Below are positions 1 to 11,685 of a DNA stretch of 64,000 bases, in pieces (the first letter of the stretch is position 1; the number at the start of each line of letters is the position of its first letter). The notes beneath the pieces are model-generated. The model ran no database searches. It was not told the DNA's origin and saw only the letters and a list, made by a program, of their open reading frames with translations. Location of the stretch: NCBI RefSeq assembly GCF_003851125.1, contig NZ_BGOW01000038.1, positions 28,352 to 92,351 of the forward strand, written 5' to 3'. Both the position numbers and the translations under genes were made by a program. The stretch comes from Sulfuriferula multivorans. GTDB taxonomy: Bacteria; Pseudomonadota; Gammaproteobacteria; Burkholderiales; Sulfuriferulaceae.

Positions 1-22
1 TACGGGCAGGACAATGCATACC

Positions 23-50
23 TTGAAAAAAACGCTTTTTCAGTTATAAT
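23..50 (+). promoter_or_regulatory. Sigma70-type promoter of rpsU
   Basis: A TTGAAA -35 box (23-28) and a perfect TATAAT -10 box (45-50) are separated by 16 bp and lie 34 bp before the rpsU start. It probably drives the whole rpsU-yqeY-dnaG-rpoD series. Confidence 0.75.
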
Positions 51-83
51 TGAGGTTTTTTCCGCCCCTGGAGACAAGATTTC

Positions 84-296
84 ATGCCGAACATTCGCGT
101 CAAAGAAAACGAGCCTTTTGAAGTTGCCATGCGCCGTTTCAAGCGCACCGTTGAAAAAACCGGTCTGTTGACCGAACTGCGCGCACGCGAGTTCTACGAA
201 AAGCCCACTGCCGAGCGCAAGCGCAAGCTGGCCGCCGCGGTCAAACGTCACTTCAAACGCATCCGTAGCCAAACCCTGCCACCCAAGATGTATTAA
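84..296 (+). CDS. rpsU: 30S ribosomal protein S21
   Basis: Small, very basic protein of 70 residues, the normal length for bS21, with the typical opening [20 protein letters not shown]. It binds the small ribosomal subunit near the 3' end of 16S rRNA and helps initiation. A GGAG ribosome site (70-73) precedes the ATG. It heads the classic macromolecular synthesis operon with yqeY, dnaG and rpoD downstream, an order conserved in Beta- and Gammaproteobacteria. Confidence 0.97.
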   Translation: MPNIRVKENEPFEVAMRRFKRTVEKTGLLTELRAREFYEKPTAERKRKLAAAVKRHFKRIRSQTLPPKMY

Positions 297-330
297 TCAT
301 TACAGCCGGGCGTTCCAGCCCGTTATGGTT

Positions 331-777
331 ATGAGTCTCAAAGCAAGAATCACCGAAGACATGAAAACCGCCATGCGCGCCAAGGATGCGGCACGTCTGG
401 GGGCGGTTCGGTTACTGCTCGCCGCGATCAAACAACGCGAGGTGGATGAGCGTATCGAACTGGATGATACGCAAATCATTGCCGTGATCGACAAGATGCT
501 CAAACAGCGTCGGGATTCAATTACCCAATTTGAAGCTGCCGGTCGCCAAGAACTGGCCGACATTGAAAAATTCGAGATGGGCGTATTGCAAGCCTACATG
601 CCTCAAGCTGCCTCCGCGGGAGAAATTGATAGCCTGATCATCCAGGCCATTACAAGCACCGGCGCTGCCGGCATCAAGGACATGGGCAAAGTGATGGCAA
701 TTCTAAAAACACAGCTCGCCGGGCGCGCCGACATGGCGCAAGTTTCTACCCACATCAAAGCCAAACTGGCAGGCTGA
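331..777 (+). CDS. yqeY: GatB/YqeY domain protein
   Basis: A 148-residue protein of the YqeY family, which resembles the C-terminal domain of the amidotransferase subunit GatB and is thought to act on tRNA. The sequence opens MSLKARITEDMKTAMRAKD, the usual family start, so the ATG at 331 is preferred to the in-frame ATG at 325; neither has a clear ribosome site. It sits between rpsU and dnaG, where the family is normally found. The biochemical role is not firmly established. Confidence 0.9.
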   Translation: MSLKARITEDMKTAMRAKDAARLGAVRLLLAAIKQREVDERIELDDTQIIAVIDKMLKQRRDSITQFEAAGRQELADIEKFEMGVLQAYMPQAASAGEIDSLIIQAITSTGAAGIKDMGKVMAILKTQLAGRADMAQVSTHIKAKLAG

Positions 778-827
778 TTGCCCGCTGCGTAGCGGCGTTA
801 TAACGTCACTACCCTCGTGAGAACAGA

Positions 828-2561
828 ATGATCCCGCAGGATTTTATCCAGACGCTATTGAGCCGCGTGGATATCGTGGAGGTGATCGATCGCCGTGTAC
901 CGCTGAAAAAAGCCGGTGCGAATTATCAGGCGTGCTGTCCGTTTCATAACGAAAAATCCCCTTCGTTTACCGTCTCACCCACTAAACAGTTTTACCATTG
1001 CTTTGGGTGTGGGGCACACGGCACTGCCATTGGCTTTTTGATGGAATACGCCGGGCTGGGTTATGTGGAGGCGATCAAGGAACTGGCTGGTCAGTTGGGC
1101 TTAAACGTACCCGAGGGTCCTGCCGCCAATCCGGAACGCGCCAAACAAGCTGCCAGCCTGGTCGAAATCATGCAGCGCGCCGCACAGTTTTATCGCCAGC
1201 AACTCAAACAAACACCGCTCGCAATTGATTACCTCAAGAAACGTGGCCTGACAGGCGAAATCGCCGCGCGTTTCGGTCTGGGTTACGCCCCCACTGGCTG
1301 GCAAAATCTCGAAGTAATGTTCGACCATTATGCCGATCCCGCCCTGGTGGAAGCCGGGCTGGTCATTATTAATGACGCAGGTCAGCGCTATGACCGGTTT
1401 CGCGACCGCATCATGTTCCCGATTGTCGGACAACGCGGGGATGTCATCGGCTTTGGCGGCCGCGTGCTCGACGCGGGTGAACCCAAGTACCTGAATTCAC
1501 CGGAAACCCCACTATTCCAGAAAGGGAACGAGCTATATGGCCTGTTTCAGGCGCGCCGCGCAATCCGGGATGCGGGGCGCGTAATTGTGGTGGAAGGCTA
1601 TATGGATGTGGTGGCACTGGCGCAGCATGGGGTTGAGTACGCTGTCGCGACGCTGGGAACCGCCACCACCGCGACGCAGGTGCAAAAACTGCTGCGCCAT
1701 ACGGATGAAATTGTATTCTGTTTTGATGGTGACGCCGCCGGGCGGCGTGCCGCCTGGCGCGCAATGGAAAACAGTCTGGCCATACTGAACGATGGCAGCC
1801 ATATCGGATTTTTGTTCCTCGCACCAGAACATGATCCGGACAGCTATATTCGAGCATTTGGTAAAGATGCCTTTGAAACGCTACTGACCGGCGAGGTCGT
1901 GCCTCTCTCCGTCTACCTGTTCAAGGAACTGGCAACACATCATGATTTGGGTAACAGTGAAGGACGGAGTGCCTTTTTGCAGGCCGCACGCCCCCTGTTA
2001 AGTCAGGTACGTGCACCCGCACTTGCACTCATGTTGCGCAAACGGTGTGCCGAATTGGCAAGTTTGCAATTGTTCGAACTCGACAATTTGTGGGAAATCA
2101 AATCAAAACGCTCCAACCCGGCGCGAGCATCCGCTTACGCGCCACGCCAAGCACCTGCCTCAATTTGGCACAAATTGCTATGCGCGATTCTGTTTATGCC
2201 TAGCCTGGCACGGGAACTTGACGTGAGTTTGATTGCCCCAACAGACCCGGATGCCGAAGCGCTACGTGCCGTAGTTGAATTGCTGCGTAACCATCCCAAT
2301 TTAGGTACTGCAAGCGTGGTAGACCATTTTCGAGATCACGCTTTGGCGCCTATCATGCAACACGCCAGTTCAGAAATACTGAGTTGGACGGATGATCTGG
2401 ACGTCAGCGCCGATTTTGTGGGTGCCTGTAATCAGGCGCGTATGCAAATCGACAAGCAGCATGGTGCGCGTGTAACTGACAAACCGATTAACGCGCTGAC
2501 CGAAACCGAAAAAGCAGCGTTGAGACAACTGGTTATTGGCACGCAACCGGTGAAAAAATGA
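828..2561 (+). CDS. dnaG: DNA primase
   Basis: Makes RNA primers at the replication fork. The CHC2 zinc finger is complete (C37-x2-H40 and C58-x2-C61), followed by the primase core and a TOPRIM domain containing [13 protein letters not shown] (near residue 250) and the acidic [12 protein letters not shown] motif. The C-terminal third, which in the family binds the DnaB helicase, is less conserved as expected. The length of 577 residues is normal. It lies in the macromolecular synthesis operon, 70 bp before rpoD. Confidence 0.97.
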   Translation: MIPQDFIQTLLSRVDIVEVIDRRVPLKKAGANYQACCPFHNEKSPSFTVSPTKQFYHCFGCGAHGTAIGFLMEYAGLGYVEAIKELAGQLGLNVPEGPAANPERAKQAASLVEIMQRAAQFYRQQLKQTPLAIDYLKKRGLTGEIAARFGLGYAPTGWQNLEVMFDHYADPALVEAGLVIINDAGQRYDRFRDRIMFPIVGQRGDVIGFGGRVLDAGEPKYLNSPETPLFQKGNELYGLFQARRAIRDAGRVIVVEGYMDVVALAQHGVEYAVATLGTATTATQVQKLLRHTDEIVFCFDGDAAGRRAAWRAMENSLAILNDGSHIGFLFLAPEHDPDSYIRAFGKDAFETLLTGEVVPLSVYLFKELATHHDLGNSEGRSAFLQAARPLLSQVRAPALALMLRKRCAELASLQLFELDNLWEIKSKRSNPARASAYAPRQAPASIWHKLLCAILFMPSLARELDVSLIAPTDPDAEALRAVVELLRNHPNLGTASVVDHFRDHALAPIMQHASSEILSWTDDLDVSADFVGACNQARMQIDKQHGARVTDKPINALTETEKAALRQLVIGTQPVKK

Positions 2562-2631
2562 GCGACCGGGCTCGAACAAATGTATAATTATCAGTTTTTC
2601 TGAAGCACCAAATTTTACTGGACCAAGACAT

Positions 2632-4524
<1,893 letters not shown>

Positions 4525-4541
4525 TTCTCCGAGTGCCCTTG

Positions 4542-4568
4542 GCGCTACGCCACAGAGTGGCGTAGCGC
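4542..4568 (+). terminator. Hairpin after rpoD
   Basis: Perfect 11-bp stem GCGCTACGCCA / TGGCGTAGCGC with loop CAGAG, 17 bp after the rpoD stop. No run of T follows directly, so it is a hairpin terminator or mRNA-stabilising structure rather than a textbook intrinsic terminator. Confidence 0.45.
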
Positions 4569-4604
4569 AGCACTGCTGGCAGTGGTATAGTTCGCCTCGT
4601 TTTC

Positions 4605-4681
<77 letters not shown>

Positions 4682-4867
4682 TTATTCCAATAAATAGCAA
4701 TCAAACATGCCCATCGCAAAACTTAAACTCATGAAAGCGACAGTACGCGAATAACATTTATGTGCCTACGGTCTGTTTTTCTCCAGAAAGCATGCAAATT
4801 TTCCAAGCAGTACCAAGTTACAGAGAAGCTTACGGGGCAAAGCGGCTAACTATAAAAGGGGGATGGC

Positions 4868-5449
4868 GTGGCAGCACCCGGAGAGCGAAAATTCCAGATT
4901 CTGCAAACTTTGGCTGCCATGCTAGAGACGCCCGGTGGTGAAAAAATCACTACCGCCGCACTAGCTGCCCGGCTGGATGTATCCGAGGCAGCACTGTACC
5001 GACACTTTGCCAGCAAGGCACAAATGTTCGAAGGGTTGATTGAATTCATCGAACAGTCGGTGTTTGGGTTAATCAATAAAATCACCAGCAGCCAGCAAAA
5101 CGGGCTCAGCCAGGCCGAGGCCATCGTTTCCCTGCTACTCGGGTTCGCGCAAAAAAATCCTGGCATGACGCGTGTACTCATTGGCGACGCGCTGATCAAC
5201 GAAAATGATCGATTGCAGGCGCGCATCAATCAATTGCATGACCGTCTTGAGGCCACTCTGCGTCAATGCCTGCGTATCGCTGTAGGGAATGGGGAGATCC
5301 GCACTGATCTGGATACGATGGCAGCGGGCAATTTACTGCTTTGTTATGTCATTGGCCGCTGGCACCAATTCGCAAAAAGCGGATTCAAGCGTCTCCCGTC
5401 AGAATCCTTTACCCAGCAATGGCTATTATTAAGCGCCGGCCTGAAATAA
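4868..5449 (+). CDS. slmA: Nucleoid occlusion factor SlmA (TetR fold)
   Basis: A 193-residue TetR-type protein. The N-terminal helix-turn-helix is ITTAALAARLDVSEAALYRHFASK, followed by MFEGLIEFIEQSVFGLINKI, both characteristic of SlmA, which blocks FtsZ assembly over the chromosome. The start is GTG at 4868, supported by the AAAGGGGG ribosome site at 4855-4862; the ATG at 4863 is in another frame. The gene is convergent with moeB, with only 2 bp between stops. Confidence 0.92.
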   Translation: MAAPGERKFQILQTLAAMLETPGGEKITTAALAARLDVSEAALYRHFASKAQMFEGLIEFIEQSVFGLINKITSSQQNGLSQAEAIVSLLLGFAQKNPGMTRVLIGDALINENDRLQARINQLHDRLEATLRQCLRIAVGNGEIRTDLDTMAAGNLLLCYVIGRWHQFAKSGFKRLPSESFTQQWLLLSAGLK

Positions 5450-5451
5450 AC

Positions 5452-6207
5452 CTAACATCGGATCCCGCCGCATACAACGCAGCCGGTATCTTTTTGCAAT
5501 CGGATACTACGCCACTGCATATTGAGGGCGTCCAGCAGCAACAGCCTGCCATTGAGCGACTCACCCGCACTGCATATTAATTTGAGCGCCTCCGCAGCCT
5601 GAACCGTACCAATTATTCCTACCAACGGTGAAAATACGCCATTTTCTGCGCAGCGCATTTCGTCGCTACTGCCGGTATCCGGATAAAGACAATGATAGCA
5701 AGGGCTATTCGTGTGGCGCAGATCAAATACCGTGACCTGACCATCGAATCCTATCGCGGCTCCAGAAACCAAGGGTTTTCGGTATTCCACGCAAGCGCGA
5801 TTCACGGCATGGCGTGTAGCAAAGTTATCGCTGGCATCTATCACCACGTCAGCTGCAGCGACCTGGGCTGCCAATACAACGCCTGACAGGCGCTGCGTTA
5901 ACGCTTGTACGGTTATGTCGGGGTTGATCGCGCGCATTGCAGAGGCAGCGGATTCGGCCTTGTTACGGCCGATTGCATCACTATGATGGGCAATCTGGCG
6001 CTGTAGATTGCTGAGGTCGACATTATCGTCATCGCATACGGTGATATGCCCTACTCCACTTGCCGCCAGGTACAGCAATACCGGCGAACCCAGCCCGCCT
6101 GCGCCAACGACTAATACACGTGCATTAAGGATGCTTTGTTGGCCAGAAACGTCTATTTCGCGCAACAGGATGTGGCGGCTGTAACGCAGCAGTTGGTCAT
6201 CATTCAT
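5452..6207 (-). CDS. moeB: MoeB/ThiF/HesA-family adenylyltransferase, probably MoeB
   Basis: E1-like enzyme of 251 residues that adenylates the C-terminal glycine of a small sulfur carrier such as MoaD or ThiS. The ATP-binding motif VVGAGGLGSP lies near residue 35, followed by the conserved DNVDLSNLQRQ segment, and two CxxC pairs (CYHC and CVVC) make the structural zinc site. It ends the run gpmI-envC-ctpA-unknown-moeB. Whether it serves molybdopterin or thiamine synthesis cannot be told from sequence alone. Confidence 0.9.
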   Translation of the reverse strand: MNDDQLLRYSRHILLREIDVSGQQSILNARVLVVGAGGLGSPVLLYLAASGVGHITVCDDDNVDLSNLQRQIAHHSDAIGRNKAESAASAMRAINPDITVQALTQRLSGVVLAAQVAAADVVIDASDNFATRHAVNRACVEYRKPLVSGAAIGFDGQVTVFDLRHTNSPCYHCLYPDTGSSDEMRCAENGVFSPLVGIIGTVQAAEALKLICSAGESLNGRLLLLDALNMQWRSIRLQKDTGCVVCGGIRC

Positions 6208-6227
6208 GCGTAGTGCCGGGAGTCAGG

Positions 6228-6623
6228 TTACTTGTAACTGCGCCACTCTTCCGGAGTGTCATCCTGGTCACCGTGAGGGTGGTGCTGAAAAGCCGCTACG
6301 AAGGGCTTGGCGAACTTTTGTTGTGGCGGCGGCACGCTCAGATTGTCGCGCTGGTTGCGTTCGCAAAAATAGATCAGTGCACGGCGCAGTTTCTGCAGCA
6401 GTGAATTATCGAGATGAAATCCTTGCTCTAGCAGCGCCGACTCCAGTTTTTCCAAGGTGTAGTCGCATATATCGTAATGCACCAGGATACTGCAAGGATG
6501 ATGGCCCGCTTCAACAGACAGGCTCTGCATGCCATCCAGCAAAGCCAGTGCAGCCTCGACCTGGTGCTGAGGTATGGCGCTGAATACGACTTCGCGGGTT
6601 TTATTCTGGTCGCTGGGGTTCAT
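6228..6623 (-). CDS. Conserved protein of unknown function
   Basis: A 131-residue soluble protein between ctpA and moeB, on the same strand and probably in the same transcript. No signal peptide or membrane segment is visible. The N-terminal 75 residues alternate short beta-like and helical stretches and could form a ferredoxin-like fold; the C-terminal part is rich in His, Gln and Pro. The ATG at 6623 is chosen over an in-frame GTG at 6656, which has no ribosome site. Confidence 0.65.
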   Translation of the reverse strand: MNPSDQNKTREVVFSAIPQHQVEAALALLDGMQSLSVEAGHHPCSILVHYDICDYTLEKLESALLEQGFHLDNSLLQKLRRALIYFCERNQRDNLSVPPPQQKFAKPFVAAFQHHPHGDQDDTPEEWRSYK

Positions 6624-6714
6624 TTCAAGCACTGGAAAACGCCGACTGCCCGGCACGCGTAATCAGAATACGCGCAACCGGGCAGCCCTAGCAAGTCAAC
6701 CGTTCAGCAGCTGA

Positions 6715-8127
6715 CTATTTTTCCCGCGTCTGGATAATGTTCAAGCCCTTTAACAGGCTTAAAGCCTGATTAAACTGGAAATCGTTTTTGGAAACAATTT
6801 CACCGGGCTCCAGTTTTTCCGGTTTAACTGGATTGGCGGGTTTTTCCGGCGCAATGATGATTGCCGGCGGAGCCGCAGGCTTATTCGTGGTGCTCAGGGG
6901 GTTATTCAGATGCCGGTCCAGATCAACCTCGCGTATATTCAGATTCGGGTCACTCTCTGCACCGGTAACTTTTCCTTCTTCCACCACGATATCCGGGGTG
7001 ATACCTTTGTTCTGGATAGAACGGCCAGCAGGCGTGAAGTAACGCGCAGTAGTAAGTTTGATGCCCGTACCATTACCCAACGGCAGGACCGTCTGGACCG
7101 AGCCCTTGCCGAAACTCTGCGTGCCCATGATGATGGCGCGTTTGTCATCCTGCAAAGCACCCGACACAATCTCCGAGGCCGAGGCTGAACCGCCATTGAC
7201 CAACACCACCATAGGGACGGTTTTGGTCCAGGCCGGCAAGCCCTTCAGGTAGTCGGCCTGATTACCACGCAAGTAGTATTCCGGGCTGGCATTGAGTTTC
7301 ATCTTGGAATCCGGCGTACGCCCATCGGTATATACCACCAGTGAATTCGGCTTGACGAAAGCCGCTGCCACACCGACGGCGCTATTTAGCAATCCACCCG
7401 GGTCATTACGCAAATCCAGTACCAGACCTTTCAAAGGCGCACCCTTGTTGTCTTTTTGCAAGGTTTCCAGTGCCTGCGCCAAATCCTCTCCGGTACGCTC
7501 CTGGAACTGGGTAATGCGGATATAACCGTAGCCCGGCTCAGCCAGCTTGTATTTTACGCTTTTCACTTTAATGACGGCGCGTATCAGGGTGACGGCAAAC
7601 GGCTTGGCCACGCCTTTGCGCAGTATGGTCAGCACAATCGGCGTGCCAGGCTTGCCACGCATGCGCTTGACCGCATCATTGATGGTCATGCCCTTCACGG
7701 GTACATCGTCCAACTTGATGATCAGATCACCCGGTTTCAAGCCAGCCTTAAAGGCTGGGGTATCATCGATCGGCGAAACGACTTTGACAAAGCCGTCTTC
7801 CATACCGACTTCTATGCCCAAACCACCGAATTCGCCCTGGGTCCCAACCTGCAAATCCTTGAATTCATCGGCATTCATATACGCCGAGTGTGGGTCCAGC
7901 CCGGACAGCATGCCATTGATGGCGGAATTGATGAGGGTTTTGTCATCCACCGGCTCGACATAATCGCTTTTGATCTTGCCATATACTTCGGCAAAGGTAC
8001 GCAATTCATCCAGCGGCAACGCTTGCGTGGCTTCACGATCCGCCACGGCGGAATAATTGAGGGTGAGTGCCGCACCCAGCAGGACTCCCGCACTGACCAG
8101 ACCGATTTTTTGCAATTTGCTGCGCAT
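6715..8127 (-). CDS. ctpA: C-terminal processing peptidase, S41 family
   Basis: Periplasmic serine protease with an N-terminal signal anchor (MRSKLQKIGLVSAGVLLGAA), a PDZ domain (DGFVKVVSPIDDTPAFKAGL and following) and an S41 catalytic domain. The nucleophile lies in GGSASASEIVSGAL and the general-base lysine in SFGKGSVQT. The ATG at 8127 has a GAGGGA ribosome site 7 nt upstream and is preferred to the in-frame ATG at 8142, although the latter overlaps the envC stop as ATGA. It follows envC, fitting a role in cell-wall remodelling. Confidence 0.93.
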   Translation of the reverse strand: MRSKLQKIGLVSAGVLLGAALTLNYSAVADREATQALPLDELRTFAEVYGKIKSDYVEPVDDKTLINSAINGMLSGLDPHSAYMNADEFKDLQVGTQGEFGGLGIEVGMEDGFVKVVSPIDDTPAFKAGLKPGDLIIKLDDVPVKGMTINDAVKRMRGKPGTPIVLTILRKGVAKPFAVTLIRAVIKVKSVKYKLAEPGYGYIRITQFQERTGEDLAQALETLQKDNKGAPLKGLVLDLRNDPGGLLNSAVGVAAAFVKPNSLVVYTDGRTPDSKMKLNASPEYYLRGNQADYLKGLPAWTKTVPMVVLVNGGSASASEIVSGALQDDKRAIIMGTQSFGKGSVQTVLPLGNGTGIKLTTARYFTPAGRSIQNKGITPDIVVEEGKVTGAESDPNLNIREVDLDRHLNNPLSTTNKPAAPPAIIIAPEKPANPVKPEKLEPGEIVSKNDFQFNQALSLLKGLNIIQTREK

Positions 8128-8138
8128 TGCCAGTTCCC

Positions 8139-9386
8139 TCATTTACCCGCCATCCAGCTCATCGGGTCAAATGCCCGGCTCTGATAGCGTAATTCAAAAT
8201 ATAACCCCGCATCGGGATCGCCTCCACTATTGCCTACGGCAGCAATGGTTTCACCTGCACTCACCGCGTCGCCCACCTGCTTATACAATGTTTCATTATT
8301 ACTGTACAGACTCATATAACCGCTGCCGTGGTCAACGATGATCAGATTGCCAAATCCGCGCATCCAATCAGCAAACACCACCCGGCCCGCAGCCACCACA
8401 TGCACAGGTTGGCCGGTGTTGGCCTTGAAGAACAAACCTTTCCACAACGATCCGCCCCGTTCACGTGGAGTACCAAAACGGTGAACAAGTTCCCCATGAA
8501 CCGGTAACTCGAGACGCCCTTTCAGGCGGCCGAAAGGAGTTCCAGTTATCGCCGCTTCCGGCAACGGGGTTTCCGGCCTGGATCGAGGCGCCTCCGGCTC
8601 GCCTTTTCGCGTCGGCTTATGATACTTTTTGCGTGCTGCCGCTGCTTTTTCCTGTGCCGCTTTCCTTGCGGCTCTTTGTGCGGCTGCTTTGGCGAGCGCC
8701 TCGATCACTTGAGTCAAATGCTTTTCATTTCGCTCCAGCGTTGCGATTTCCTTGCGCTGGCTTTGTATCTGCACACCCAGTTTATCAATTACCCGACGCT
8801 TTTCCTCTCGCTGGGTTTCAAGCTGCTGACGTTGAGCTAGCCGCTGCTGGCGAATATTGTCTATTTGCGACTGTTTTTGTTGCTGTGCCTGGGCAAGATT
8901 ATCGAGGCGCGTCAGTCCAGCCTGCAAGTTCGCAATCAGGATTGAGCGCGCCTGTGCAAGATAAGCGTAGTAGCGCAGGTCACGCGTCAGCTGGTTGGGA
9001 TCCTGACCGTTCATCAGCAGTTTGGCTGGATCGTCCCGACCATTCATATACTGCTGATTGAGCAGCTGCGCCAACTGTTGTTGTTGATGGGTAACAGACA
9101 GTTTTGTGGCATCGCTCTCCGCACGAAGCTGTGCCAGACTCTGCGCCACACCCTCTTGTTCCCGATCAAGTTGATAGACTTTTCGATTAGTGTCGCTAAT
9201 GGCCCGTTCCGATTGCCGCAACGCATCAGCCGCCTGACTACGATTATCCTGCGCATTTTTGTTGTCGCGGCGCAAGGCTTCGAGATGTTGGCGCAGATTG
9301 TCCAGCTCTTCCCTGGACGCTGCGACAGCATTACTTAAGCTGCACAGCAAAACCAGCAACAGGAGCAGTCTTGGGGCTTGTTTCAC
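8139..9386 (-). CDS. envC: Murein hydrolase activator EnvC
   Basis: A 415-residue secreted protein with a signal peptide ending in AVA, a long coiled coil rich in Gln, Arg and Leu (about residues 25-240), a basic Pro-rich linker, and a C-terminal LytM/M23 domain ([18 protein letters not shown] to [11 protein letters not shown]). The LytM zinc ligands appear incomplete, as usual for EnvC, which activates amidases rather than cutting peptidoglycan. Its start overlaps the gpmI stop by 4 bp, indicating translational coupling. Confidence 0.93.
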   Translation of the reverse strand: MKQAPRLLLLLVLLCSLSNAVAASREELDNLRQHLEALRRDNKNAQDNRSQAADALRQSERAISDTNRKVYQLDREQEGVAQSLAQLRAESDATKLSVTHQQQQLAQLLNQQYMNGRDDPAKLLMNGQDPNQLTRDLRYYAYLAQARSILIANLQAGLTRLDNLAQAQQQKQSQIDNIRQQRLAQRQQLETQREEKRRVIDKLGVQIQSQRKEIATLERNEKHLTQVIEALAKAAAQRAARKAAQEKAAAARKKYHKPTRKGEPEAPRSRPETPLPEAAITGTPFGRLKGRLELPVHGELVHRFGTPRERGGSLWKGLFFKANTGQPVHVVAAGRVVFADWMRGFGNLIIVDHGSGYMSLYSNNETLYKQVGDAVSAGETIAAVGNSGGDPDAGLYFELRYQSRAFDPMSWMAGK

Positions 9387-10924
9387 TCGAACTCGATCAG
9401 CGATCTTCCGGACATTTCGGATGGCTGGGGCAAGCCCATCAATTTAAGCAGCGTAGGGCTCACATCTTCCAGCGCACCATTTTCCGCCAGATGAACACGA
9501 CGCTTGCCTACATAAAGCAGCGGCACCAAATTGGTGGTGTGGGCAGTGTGCGCCTGTGCGGTTTGTTCATCCAGCATCATCTCTGCATTACCATGGTCGG
9601 CAGTAATAATGATCTCTCCGCCTGCTTGCAACATTGCCGGTATGACGCGTCCGAGGCATTCATCCAGCACTTCAATCGCACGCACTGCTGCAAGCAGGTT
9701 TCCCGTATGGCCGACCATATCTGCATTGGCATAATTGCAAATGATGGCGTTGAACTTGCGCGCTTCAATTGCATCCACCAATTTATCGGTGAGCTCGTAG
9801 GCACTCATTTCCGGCTTCATGTCGTAGGTGGCAACATCCGGCGAAGGAATCAGGATGCGCTCCTCGCCTTCGTAGACGGTTTCTTCGCCACCATTGAAAA
9901 AGAACGTCACATGCGGATATTTTTCCGTCTCGGCAATGCGCAGCTGTTTCAAACCGATTTTTGAAATGTATTCGCCAAATCCATTGCGGATGCGCTCCGG
10001 TGGAAATGCCACCGATACGTTGAATTCGTCACTGTAGCCGGTCAACGTACAAAATGCTCCGAGCCTGGGCTGGTGCTCGCGTTCAAATTCATTGAAATCA
10101 GGTTCGATAAAAGTGCGCGAAATCTGCCGGGCACGATCCGAACGGAAATTCATGAACACCACGGCATCGCCATCTTCGATGCGCACTGGCTGATCGCCCG
10201 GAGGCACGATGGCCGTAGCCTTGATGAATTCGTCGCTCTCGCCTCGTGCGTAGGCTTGCGCCAAGCCTGACAGGGCATCGGGGGCTGTGTATTCGGCACG
10301 CCCCTGCGTGATCAAGTCATAGGCAGCCTTGACGCGTTGCCAGCGCCGGTCACGATCCATCGCAAAATAACGCCCGATCATTGAGGCCACGCGCCCAACT
10401 TGTAATTGCTCGATTTTGGCCTGCAAGCGTTGCAGATTGACTTCCGCGCTCTTTGGAGGCGTGTCGCGACCATCCAGAAATACATGCAAATAAACTTTTT
10501 TCAGGCCTTCGCGTGCGGCCATTTCCAGCATGGCGTGGATATGCAACTCATGGCTATGCACCCCTCCGTCGGAGAGCAACCCCAGAATATGCAAGGCCTT
10601 AACGTTGTTTTTGGCAGTGGCTATTGCTGCCAGCAAGGCCGGGTTGGTATAAAACGAGCCGCTGCTGATGGACAGATCGATACGCGTGAATTCCTGATAC
10701 ACCACTCGTCCCGCTCCGATATTGAGGTGACCCACCTCGGAGTTGCCCATTTGCCCGGAAGGCAATCCAACCGCAGATTCAGATGCCTGGATGAGAGTAT
10801 GGGGATAAGTTTGCCAGAGTTGGTCCCAATTGGGTTTGCTGGCCTGCGCGATGGCATTGTCGGTACGGCAGTGACGGCAGCCAAAGCCGTCCAGGATAAT
10901 CAGTAGAACGGGTTTTACCTTCAT
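9383..10924 (-). CDS. gpmI: 2,3-bisphosphoglycerate-independent phosphoglycerate mutase
   Basis: Glycolytic enzyme interconverting 3- and 2-phosphoglycerate with two Mn ions. The 513 residues are the normal length. D12 in LLIILDGFG is a metal ligand and S62 in [11 protein letters not shown] is the phosphorylated serine; the metal motifs [12 protein letters not shown] and ADHGNAEMM follow. The ATG at 10924 gives the standard N-terminus [13 protein letters not shown]; an in-frame start at 10999 would add a non-homologous extension. First gene of the envC-ctpA-moeB run. Confidence 0.97.
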   Translation of the reverse strand: MKVKPVLLIILDGFGCRHCRTDNAIAQASKPNWDQLWQTYPHTLIQASESAVGLPSGQMGNSEVGHLNIGAGRVVYQEFTRIDLSISSGSFYTNPALLAAIATAKNNVKALHILGLLSDGGVHSHELHIHAMLEMAAREGLKKVYLHVFLDGRDTPPKSAEVNLQRLQAKIEQLQVGRVASMIGRYFAMDRDRRWQRVKAAYDLITQGRAEYTAPDALSGLAQAYARGESDEFIKATAIVPPGDQPVRIEDGDAVVFMNFRSDRARQISRTFIEPDFNEFEREHQPRLGAFCTLTGYSDEFNVSVAFPPERIRNGFGEYISKIGLKQLRIAETEKYPHVTFFFNGGEETVYEGEERILIPSPDVATYDMKPEMSAYELTDKLVDAIEARKFNAIICNYANADMVGHTGNLLAAVRAIEVLDECLGRVIPAMLQAGGEIIITADHGNAEMMLDEQTAQAHTAHTTNLVPLLYVGKRRVHLAENGALEDVSPTLLKLMGLPQPSEMSGRSLIEFE

Positions 10925-11003
10925 GTTTATATTTGCTTTCGGTGCGCAACCACTATCGCAACCTTTTCTATATATTTGTACTATTTTTTTAATGCCCAAT
11001 TTT

Positions 11004-11019
11004 AGTATATTTTAATACT
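11004..11019. promoter_or_regulatory. AT-rich palindrome upstream of the ArsR-family gene
   Basis: Inverted repeat AGTAT-N6-ATACT about 55 bp before the arsR-like start, followed by a TATAAT box at 11028-11033. Its position suits an autoregulatory operator. No convincing -35 box is seen. Confidence 0.35.
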
Positions 11020-11071
11020 TATTGCATTATAATATTCTCTAAATCGATTGATTTTTAAAGGGTACTTACCA

Positions 11072-11422
11072 ATGAGTACTGTCAATACAGGCACTGCAAC
11101 CATTTTGAATCTGGAACATATAGATCTGATCGACAAAGACGAGCACATTGAGCAAGCCTCTCGTGCGATGAAGGCCATGTCGCATCCGTTACGCTTAAAG
11201 ATATTGTGCGTACTTGGTGATCGTGAAGTCAGTGTGCAGGACATTGTGGACAGTGTCGGCACCTCACAGAGTAACATTTCCCAGCACTTGGCCATTCTTC
11301 GCGACAAAGGCGTTCTGCGCACCCGCAAAGATGCCAATCGCGTTTTTTACCGTGTCGGTGACACGCGCACATTGCGCCTGATCAGCATGATGCGCGACGT
11401 ATTTTGCGGTTTCACAAAATAA
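11072..11422 (+). CDS. ArsR/SmtB-family repressor with SqrR/BigR-type cysteine spacing
   Basis: Winged-helix regulator of 116 residues. The HTH is VSVQDIVDSVGTSQSNISQH and the wing follows at TRKDANRVFYRV. The usual metal motif ELCVCDL is absent. The only cysteines are C46 and C112, 66 residues apart, the spacing of the two persulfide-sensing cysteines of SqrR (C41/C107) and BigR. The ATG at 11072 has a GGG-containing ribosome site and is preferred to an in-frame ATG at 11048. It precedes a tolC-RND-DUF2892-rhodanese run and is probably its regulator. The sensing role is inferred. Confidence 0.85.
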   Translation: MSTVNTGTATILNLEHIDLIDKDEHIEQASRAMKAMSHPLRLKILCVLGDREVSVQDIVDSVGTSQSNISQHLAILRDKGVLRTRKDANRVFYRVGDTRTLRLISMMRDVFCGFTK

Positions 11423-11450
11423 TCATCTCGTTACTGAATAATGATAATAA

Positions 11451-11472
11451 CAACGCCACTTAAGTGGCGTTG
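11451..11472. terminator. Perfect palindrome after the ArsR-family gene
   Basis: Perfect 22-bp palindrome (CAACGCCACTT / AAGTGGCGTTG) 28 bp after the stop. No T run follows. It may end the regulator transcript, or attenuate read-through into tolC. Confidence 0.45.
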
Positions 11473-11545
11473 AGATCACAATCAAGCTCACCCAGGCCGA
11501 CACCGGCCAAATTAAGCTGCTGTCCCATATAATTCATCGTGTCAT

Positions 11546-11584
11546 TTGCTTGGCATAAACGATTAGAATATAATTATTTTCTAA
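11546..11584 (+). promoter_or_regulatory. tolC promoter with an overlapping palindromic operator
   Basis: The inverted repeat TTAGAA-N10-TTCTAA (11563-11584) encloses a perfect TATAAT box (11569-11574), with TTGCTT 17 bp upstream (11546-11551) as a weak -35. A repressor bound here would block RNA polymerase. AT-rich palindromes over the -10 are what BigR-type ArsR proteins are reported to bind. The site is about 100 bp before tolC. Confidence 0.6.
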
Positions 11585-11685
11585 TATAGAAGCCTGCAGA
11601 GTAATGCTTTACTACAACCTGCCTGTAGTAAGGCATACAATTCCTGCGTCAACGCAAGCAGGCTGCGAACCGGGAGCGATTAAAA

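Noticed and set aside
11423..11685. Small RNA gene in the regulator-tolC gap
   Set aside because: The hairpin, promoter and operator account for the structured parts; no separate promoter-terminator pair was seen.
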